A DNA stretch of 64,000 bases. Origin: Castor canadensis. Taxonomy: Eukaryota > Chordata > Mammalia > Rodentia > Castoridae. Under the pieces are notes generated by a model. The model saw only the letters and a program-made list of their open reading frames with translations. It was not told where the DNA came from and did no database searches. Location of the stretch: positions 126,223,583 through 126,287,582 of the forward strand of contig NC_133390.1 of NCBI RefSeq assembly GCF_047511655.1, in the 5' to 3' direction. Positions 58,080-64,000 of this stretch are shown piece by piece (the first letter of the stretch is position 1; every line of letters begins with the position of its first letter). Made by a program: the position numbers and the translations under genes.

Positions 58080-59664
58080 TGTCCTTGGTGTTGTTACTGT
58101 CCCTGTACTGTGTGCAATTAAGTATTCTAGCTTGTAATAATAACAATGGTAATATTTAGAATGGAAGGGTGAGCTGAGATGGAAAGCAAGAAGTTAAAGA
58201 AAAGGGGAAAACAAATATACAGACGAGGGAGAAAGCAGAACAAGGTATCAGACAAGAGAGTTTCAAAGGTATAAACAGGGAGTGTTAGTGTACTAATCGA
58301 CAGTAAGCTGAACAGACATTAGAGAGACAGAGAGAGGACTGAAAATCAAAGATAAAAAAAAATAAGTAAATGAAAGTAATATCTATATATAAAAATGAAT
58401 TAAAATAAAATGGAAAATAGAAAATTAAAAAAAAAACAAAAAAAAACCCAAAAAACTTCCAAGTTTATATGCAATGCAGTTTCAGTCTTAATAATTTGGG
58501 TGTCCATCTCAATCTCCAGTCCTGGAGTTGGTGCCTCAGATGTTGTTCTGTAGTTGTCTCATCAAAGGGGATGCATAAAGTAGAACAAAACTACACTCAC
58601 ACACACACAGAAGAAAAAAAAAAAAAGCCCCACCAAGTGTCCCCCGTTCAAATGCAATACAGTTTCAGTAAGTTTTTCGGCTTGCAGGTGTAATTCGGTT
58701 GTTCTCTCATCAAAGGTAGGGAGAAAAAGAAAAAAAAAGCGTCTGGAGGCAGTTCCGAGAGTGGTATCTGCAACTGTGGCTTGCCTGCCTGCTGCTCTCA
58801 GCCTGTAGCTGGTGGCCTTATTTGTGCAGATCTCTGGGGTGAGCTAGCACTCACCTGGTCCCACAGGCTTTGTTTGCTCAGAGTTCTCCTGTGCGGGAGC
58901 CTCTGCTACAGGCTTTCCCCTTTCCAAGCCCTGGGAAAAGTGACACTGCACCCACGTTGTCAGGCCTGGGTGTTTATTTACAGTTCATGTGGGAGGTGGG
59001 TCTTCCCCCCTCTCCTGAAGTTTTCCTCCCACTGCCACTTTCACAAGCTTTCCTGCTCCTGCCGGCCGCCATGTTTGTTTACAGTTCACATGGGAAGTGG
59101 GTCTTCCCTGCTCTCCTGTGGAGTTTTCCTCCCTCCACCACTCTCACAAGCTTCCCCACTCCTGGTTGCTGGGTGTGCGCCCCGCTCCCGCCAGAGGCTC
59201 TCCGGCCTGCCCGGCTTGTTTATTTACAGTCCCGGGAAGGATTCCCTTCCCCCAATCTTCAGCGCTCAGGGCGCCCCACCCTCTTTCCAGCGTGTCTTAA
59301 TTGTTCTTATTGCTTAGTACTCAGTTTCTCTTTTTTTCCCCGGGTGGAGGTCAGTCTGTCCAGGGGGCTATGCTGCTCTGGCCCAGGCTTGTCTGTGGGG
59401 TACCGCGGTACCACGAAGCTCACCTGGTCCGCGTCTTCCCAAGTCGTATGGGCGCCGGCCACTGGCGGCCCCGGGGGCCCTCCTCGTTTCTCCGTTTAAC
59501 GTGAAATGGAGATTCTATGCACTGGCTGGAGATGTGGAGGGGTCAAAGTTAGGCCTTTTCTCAGTGATTATGCCTGCAAAGTGTGTCTCCAGCGTCTCTC
59601 CAAGATTTCACTATAGGAGGGTCGCTTTCTGCTTCCTACCTCCAGCCGCCATCTTGCTCTCTCC
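58080..59664 (-). promoter_or_regulatory. L1 5'UTR with internal promoter region
   Basis: About 1.6 kb upstream of ORF1. The outer part (about 58740-59664) is GC-rich and contains related units marked by GTTTATTTACAG-type text at 58972, 59073 and 59218. The inner part has an approximately 180-base partial duplication (TGCAAT-CAGTTTCAGT text at 58471 and 58651). The extreme 5' end carries CAAGATGGCGG, a YY1-type core. Confidence 0.75.
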
Positions 59665-59680
59665 GCTTTAGTTATTTTTT
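59665..59680. repeat. Target-site duplication of the full-length L1, right copy
   Basis: GCTTTAGTTATTTTTT, matching 52526-52541 with one difference. Confidence 0.85.
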
Positions 59681-59902
59681 GAGTAGGGTCTCAAGATTTT
59701 GCCCTGGCTGGCCTGGACTGTGACTCTCTTACAGATGCTTCCTGCATAGCTGGGATAACAGATGTGCACCATCATATCCAGCCTATTGGTTGAGATGGGA
59801 GTCTACGTAATTTTTTGCCTGGGCTGACCTTGAACCCCAGTCCTACCGATCTCTGCCTTTTGAGTAGTTGAGATTACAGGCCTGAGCCCCATACCTGGCT
59901 TA
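59681..59902 (-). repeat. SINE, right part, followed by a second B1-like unit
   Basis: Continues the SINE interrupted at 52525: 'gagtagggtctcaagattttgccctggctggcctggactgtg...gcatagctgggataacagatgtgcacc'. A further reversed B1-like unit follows at 59790-59900. Confidence 0.88.
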
Positions 59903-60224
59903 CTGCTTTCACTTCTGAAATGTTGGGTATATGAGTAATTTTCTCACTTACAAGTAAAAAACTAAAGATTTAAGGAGAAACAGGACATAAATTAAAATGT
60001 AATTTTTAAGTTCAGTAAAGGAAAAAAAAAAGAATTTTGTATTAAAATTCCTATGAGATTGGAAAAATAATTGATTTGCAAAGAGTAGGAGATTCAGAAT
60101 GGATTGTTAAGCTTTAAATAATTTGTTCAAATCAAAATACTAGTAAGTGATTGTAGTGATAATAATGAAAGTTACATATTTCTTGGAAGATGTTGCAATA
60201 ATTGACAGGAGAAACAATAGACTT

Positions 60225-60330
60225 CTAACTTTTCCTCCCTCCCTCCCTTCCTTTTTTTTTTTCATTTTTCTTTCATTTCTCTCCCTTTCTGTCTCTCCCC
60301 TCCCCTCCTCTTCCCTCCCTTCCTCTTCTC
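60225..60330. repeat. Polypyrimidine low-complexity tract
   Basis: About 100 bases of nearly pure C/T on the + strand (ctccctccctcccttcc...). No gene. Confidence 0.85.
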
Positions 60331-60451
60331 ATATGAATTGGTACTTTGCTGTCTATCAGATAAGTCTGATCTTGTATCATGTATATATTATAAAGATAAA
60401 CTGGCTTTTTTAGATCAAATGGAAATTCCTACTTCCTGTGTTATACATTAA

Positions 60452-60608
60452 GAGTTTCTGCAGTACTGGGGATTGAACAAAGGGCCTCATGCTTGCTAGG
60501 TGAGCACTATACCACTTGAGCCATACCAGCAGTCCTTTTGTTTGTATTTTGTTTTTGAGATAGGTCTCACTAACTTTGCCTGGGGTAGCCTTGAAATCGC
60601 ACTCCTTA
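60452..60608 (-). repeat. Composite B1-ID SINE, truncated
   Basis: 'tgcagtactggggattgaacaaagggcctcatgcttgctaggtgagcactataccacttgagcc', then a partial reversed B1. Confidence 0.88.
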
Positions 60609-60609
60609 C

Positions 60610-61340
60610 AATTGAGGCAGGAAGAAGTTAAAAGAAGTTAACTGATAAAAAAGAGTCAGGTATTTAGGAATCTGTAAGGGAGTTGTGGGAGTCTTAAAAA
60701 AATGCATGCCAGAAGTGACTTGACCCTAATGATAAAATAGACTGAACATTTTTATTTAGCTTTTAGATTCTGTAGCTAAGTTTTTGTAGAATCTTGGTAG
60801 TATAGTCTGCCTTCAGACTTGGATCTTAGGAAGTAAAATTAAACTAACCTTTATCTTTGGGGAGACCATCTAACATGGCATTAGGTACCTACCTGAGAAA
60901 CTGTTTTGATTGTGTCCCATCTCCACTTAGCAACATGCATATAGAATTAGTTATTCTTTCAATATAAGGATTGAAGCAGGTTCTATGCAGATGTTGGAGA
61001 CTCAGAGGTGTCTATATGGAAGTATTAACCAAGTAAATGTTAAATTGCAGCTGTGCCAGTACTAAGAAGATAAGTACACTGAGACTTTTCTGTTCAGTAT
61101 AGCATCTCTTAGAAATTTGTTTGAAGGATGAGTTAGCCAGAGTAAATATGTAACAACAGTGATCCAGGCAGAGAGGATCAGCAGTCTACTACAAATTCTG
61201 TGGTAGGAGAGAATGAGGTAAATCTGGAGAACTGAAAGATGGGTATATGGAAATTAGGGAGGTAGTGTGATATGAGATCAGACTATGAAGTTATGTAAGA
61301 GCTAGGCCATGTGTGGTATCAACCATTATGTTAAGAAGTG
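60610..61340. other. Intronic unique sequence
   Basis: Nothing recognised. Confidence 0.5.
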
Positions 61341-61341
61341 G

Positions 61342-61354
61342 GCTTTTCATCTTT
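61342..61354. repeat. Target-site duplication, left copy
   Basis: GCTTTTCATCTTT, repeated exactly at 62129-62141. The site in L1 sense reads TT/AAAG. Confidence 0.93.
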
Positions 61355-62128
61355 TTTTTTTTTTTCCTCACATCAGTGTTCTTTTTTTTTTCCTTTATTA
61401 TATTCATATGTGCATACAATGTTTGGGTCATTTCTCCCACCTCCCCGCCCCAACCCCTCGCTACCAGGCAGAAACTAATTTGCCCTTATCTCTAGTTTTG
61501 TTGAAGAGAGAGTATAAGCAATAATAGAAAGGACCAAGGGTTTTTGCTAGTTGAGATAAGGATAGCTATACAGGGAGTTTACTCACATTGCTTTCCTATA
61601 CATGTATGTTACCTTCTAAGTTAATTCTTCTCGAACTAATCTTTTCTCTAGTTCCTGGTCCCCTTCTATTGGCCTCAGTTGGTTTAAAGTATCTGCGTTA
61701 GTTTCTCTGCATTGAGGGCAACAAATGCTATCTAGTTTTTTGGGTGTTTTACCTATCCTCATACCTTCCTTGTGTGTTCTTGCTTTATCATGTGATCAAA
61801 GTCCAGTCCCCTTATTGTGTTTGCCCTTGATCTAATGTCTGCATATAAGGGAGAACATACGACTTTTGGTCTTTTGGACCAGGCTCACCTCACTCAGAAT
61901 GATGTTCTCCAGTTCCATCCATTTACCTGCGAATGATAACATTTCATTGTTTTTCATGGCTGCATAAAATTCCACTGTGTATAAATAACACATTTTCTTA
62001 ATCCATTCGTCAGCAGTGGGGCATCTTGGCTGTTTCCATAACTTGGCTATTGTGAATAGTGCTGCAATAAACATGGGTGTGTAGGTGCCTCTGGAGTAAC
62101 CTGAGTCACATTCTTTTGGGTATATCCC
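61354..62128 (-). mobile_element. 5'-truncated L1 with two A-tracts
   Basis: On the minus strand it has the last part of ORF2 (61832-62127, with FIAALFTIAKLWKQP and a SFAGKWMELENIILSEVSL segment), the 3'UTR, a first A-tract (61382-61391), 16 extra bases (61366-61381), and a second A-tract (61352-61365). It is flanked by exact 13-bp duplications. The G-rich 3'UTR tract present in the sister copies is mostly missing here. Confidence 0.94.
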
Positions 62129-62141
62129 GCTTTTCATCTTT
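62129..62141. repeat. Target-site duplication, right copy
   Basis: Exact match to 61342-61354. Confidence 0.93.
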
Positions 62142-62459
62142 AATGTTAAGAGATGAAGCATATGAATAGTTTTGAGTAGAGACTACATTAGCATTTTGAA
62201 AGACCCCTGATGTGATACAGTTTGGGGATTAGCAGGTTGATAGAATGGATGAAAGACAAGGTAGACTGTTAGCTTGGATTGGAGTGGTAGTAGCACAGTA
62301 GAAAAATAGTGGACATATTTTAGAGATATTTTGGAATTAAAGCTATTAAGTTATGGTTTGTGTTTAGGATGTAAGAGAAAGAACTCTTAAAGATACCATC
62401 TAGATTTCTGGCTTCTTTAATTTAGGCAGTATGCTGAACACTAAAACAGAACCCTGAAA

Positions 62460-62572
62460 ACATAGGGTCTGGCACCAGCTTTGCCGAGCTAGCCTTGAGT
62501 CTCTATTCTACTGTCTTCCCTTCCCTAATAGCTGGGATTAGCCCTCATTCCCACCATATCTGGCCGTTGTTC
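62460..62572 (-). repeat. B1-like SINE fragment
   Basis: 'agctttgccgagctagccttgagtctc...cctaatagctgggattagccctcattcccaccatatctggcc' is a degenerate reversed B1. Confidence 0.6.
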
Positions 62573-63590
62573 CTGTTTTTAAAAACAAGCCATTAATCAT
62601 TTCTTGTAGTAGGTTTTTTTAAATAAAAAATTAGGTTGAAATTTTAAAACCTGGATTCTTTTTCCATTAAAATATTCCCTAAGTTTTGGGGGTATCATCC
62701 TTTTTGTGTGTAAGTACATTCCTATGGTAAAATTTCTTCCTGTGTAGTTTAATTATTGTTTGTGAGCTCATGTGGGCCTCTCCAGCACTGTTTTTGGTTT
62801 TTTATGATAATTTCATCTCATTTCATGCATGCTATAAAGGTTAGGTTAGCGCTATATATATGTATATATGTATATATGTATATATGCCTTTTTCTCTTGA
62901 GAAGACAAAGCTGTCATTTTCCTGGTGGTAGATATATTGCTTTCCATCTCTTTTGACTGTGCAGTCTTTCCATAGCCCTGACTTCATAAGTACGATAAAT
63001 ACTTTGCTTGTGGCACTTGCCTTTTTTAAGTTTAGCTCAGGTAAATTCTTCTTTGGGGGAGTAGTATTTCTAGCATTTTCTTAGTCATCCATGTTGCTGG
63101 CAAACCGAGTGATTGTTTTATATAAAAATCTGACTTTAAAATCTTTTTCGCTCAGAAATTTAAAATATATATCATCCTTTTGCTTCACAGCATCCACTGA
63201 GAAATATGGTATTAATCTGACTTTGTTATTCCTTTATAAAATATCTCTATATTTTCTCTGAGTGAACGATTTTAAGTTGTACTTTATTGTTACTATATTG
63301 GAGTTTACTGAATTGTGTCTAAGGTCTTTTCCCACCTCCAATTCTCTGTGTCTCTTAATGATTCTCTTTTAAAGATGAACATGAGAACTCCTGGTTTCTC
63401 TTTAAAAGTTTCATAATTTTTCATAATATTTCCTATTTAGCTACAATTTGCTCTTTAGTTTTGTCCTTTACAGGATTTAGCCAGTTTTTTATTTTGTTAT
63501 TCTAGACAATGATAATTTCTCCATTCAAAATTATAAGTGAATCTTTTATTATAAATCTCTTTCATTAATTATAGTAGTGGTCTCTCAAGT
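62573..63590. other. Intronic unique sequence
   Basis: AT-rich, with a TATATG-type microsatellite at 62851-62887. No STT3B exon seen. Confidence 0.5.
62851..62887. repeat. (TATATG)n microsatellite
   Basis: About five TATATGTA-type units. Confidence 0.85.
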
Positions 63591-63614
63591 TTTTTCAGAT
63601 ACCATCATATCTCA

Positions 63615-63785
63615 ACCATGTAGGTGCTGTTATTATCCCTGTTTTACAGACAAAGAAGCTAGAATACAGAGAGCATAAGTAACTTGCTCAACCAAAGTGA
63701 CATAGCTGTAAGTGTGGAACTAAGGTTCAAGCTCAGGCAGTTTGTTTCTACAACCTGTACTCTTAACCTCTCGGTTGCACTTTGT
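63615..63785 (+). repeat. MIR SINE
   Basis: 'gtgctgttattatccctgttttacagacaaagaagctagaatacagagagcataagtaacttgctcaa...gtggaactaaggttcaagctcaggcagtttg' matches the MIR 3' two-thirds in order. Confidence 0.93.
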
Positions 63786-64000
63786 TTTGGGCTACTCTGG
63801 TTTATATTGCTCTCTAAAGATATTTTTGTTTCTGTTTCCTATGATATTCTTCTGTTTTCTGGTTTTGTTGCTTAGATTTTATGGTGCTTTCTCAAATGTT
63901 TAATTTTGGGGTATGCAAAAATATTTGAAAAATTTTTTAGAAAGTGCTATAGAATTGCATTAGTGGTGGTTGGTGAGGGAGACGCATGGCTGCTGCTGGG

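Larger units (their letters stand above)
52536..59664 (-). mobile_element. Nearly full-length L1 retrotransposon
   Basis: A LINE-1 of about 7.1 kb read on the minus strand, opposite to STT3B. In element order it has a 5'UTR (59664-58080, GC-rich, starting with a CAAGATGGCGG block), ORF1 (58079-56877), a 50-base spacer, ORF2 (from 56826), a 3'UTR with a G-rich tract (on the + strand C-rich, about 52595-52655) and an A-tail (T-run at about 52536-52545). It sits inside an older SINE with a 15/16 target-site duplication. ORF1 is open from end to end. ORF2 is broken in its last quarter, so the copy is not autonomous. Confidence 0.97.
24328..64000 (+). other. STT3B: STT3B intron 1 (continues past the window)
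   Basis: No sequence encoding the expected continuation of STT3B after DPW was seen between the donor and the window end. No long frame matches any other host gene. The intron is AT-rich, contains the repeats listed below, and must exceed 39.6 kb. Confidence 0.8.

Noticed and set aside
58781-59317. 178-codon + strand frame in the L1 5'UTR
   Set aside because: It begins with TTG and runs through GC-rich repeat units. The ATG-started neighbour frame is listed as a low-interest finding instead.
24328-64000. STT3B exon 2
   Set aside because: I looked for sequence that could encode the expected continuation after DPW and saw none. A translated alignment against the STT3B protein over this interval would settle it.
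1-64000. CRISPR array, operon, tRNA gene cluster or other prokaryotic-type system
   Set aside because: The window is a mammalian intergenic region and intron. The tRNA-like sequences are ID-type SINEs with A-tails, not tRNA genes.

Overview
The window is mammalian nuclear DNA, most likely from a rodent. The SINEs are composites of a 7SL-derived (B1-like) unit and an ID (tRNA-Ala-like) unit, and one clean ID element is present. Three L1 copies share a rodent-like L1 3' end. A castorimorph such as a beaver is my best guess, but that is inference from repeat style only.

The only functional gene I can support is STT3B. It encodes a catalytic subunit of the ER oligosaccharyltransferase that N-glycosylates proteins. 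Exon 1 lies at 24014-24327 on the + strand, inside a CpG island at about 22915-24750, and ends at a perfect GTGAGT donor. Everything from 24328 to 64000 reads as intron 1. I found no second exon.

Layout: 1-22900 is upstream flank built of unique AT-rich DNA and old repeats (MIR, L2, MaLR LTRs, old L1, SINEs). It also holds a degenerate RPL8 processed pseudogene on the minus strand (about 11935-12600) and a young 5'-truncated L1 with a 17-bp target-site duplication (20312-20992). 22900-24750 is the STT3B promoter and first exon, with an 11-unit GGC repeat in the 5' leader. 24750-64000 is intron 1, with many SINEs, an ERVL-MaLR element with internal sequence (44573-45722), and a nearly full-length L1 on the minus strand (about 52536-59664). 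That L1 has an intact ORF1, a broken ORF2 and a complete-looking 5'UTR, and it interrupts an older SINE. A truncated L1 at 61354-62128 carries two A-tracts separated by 16 bases.

The least expected signal is a pair of 40-base insertions in the intron (31952-31991 and 47443-47482). Each matches the first 40 nt of 5S rRNA on the minus strand, is flanked by a 12-15 bp direct repeat, lacks a poly(A) tail and stops at the same 5S nucleotide. They look like tailless retrocopies of a discrete 5S rRNA 5' fragment. No novel protein system was seen. Most open frames in the window are chance frames, repeat-derived or GC-island shadows.
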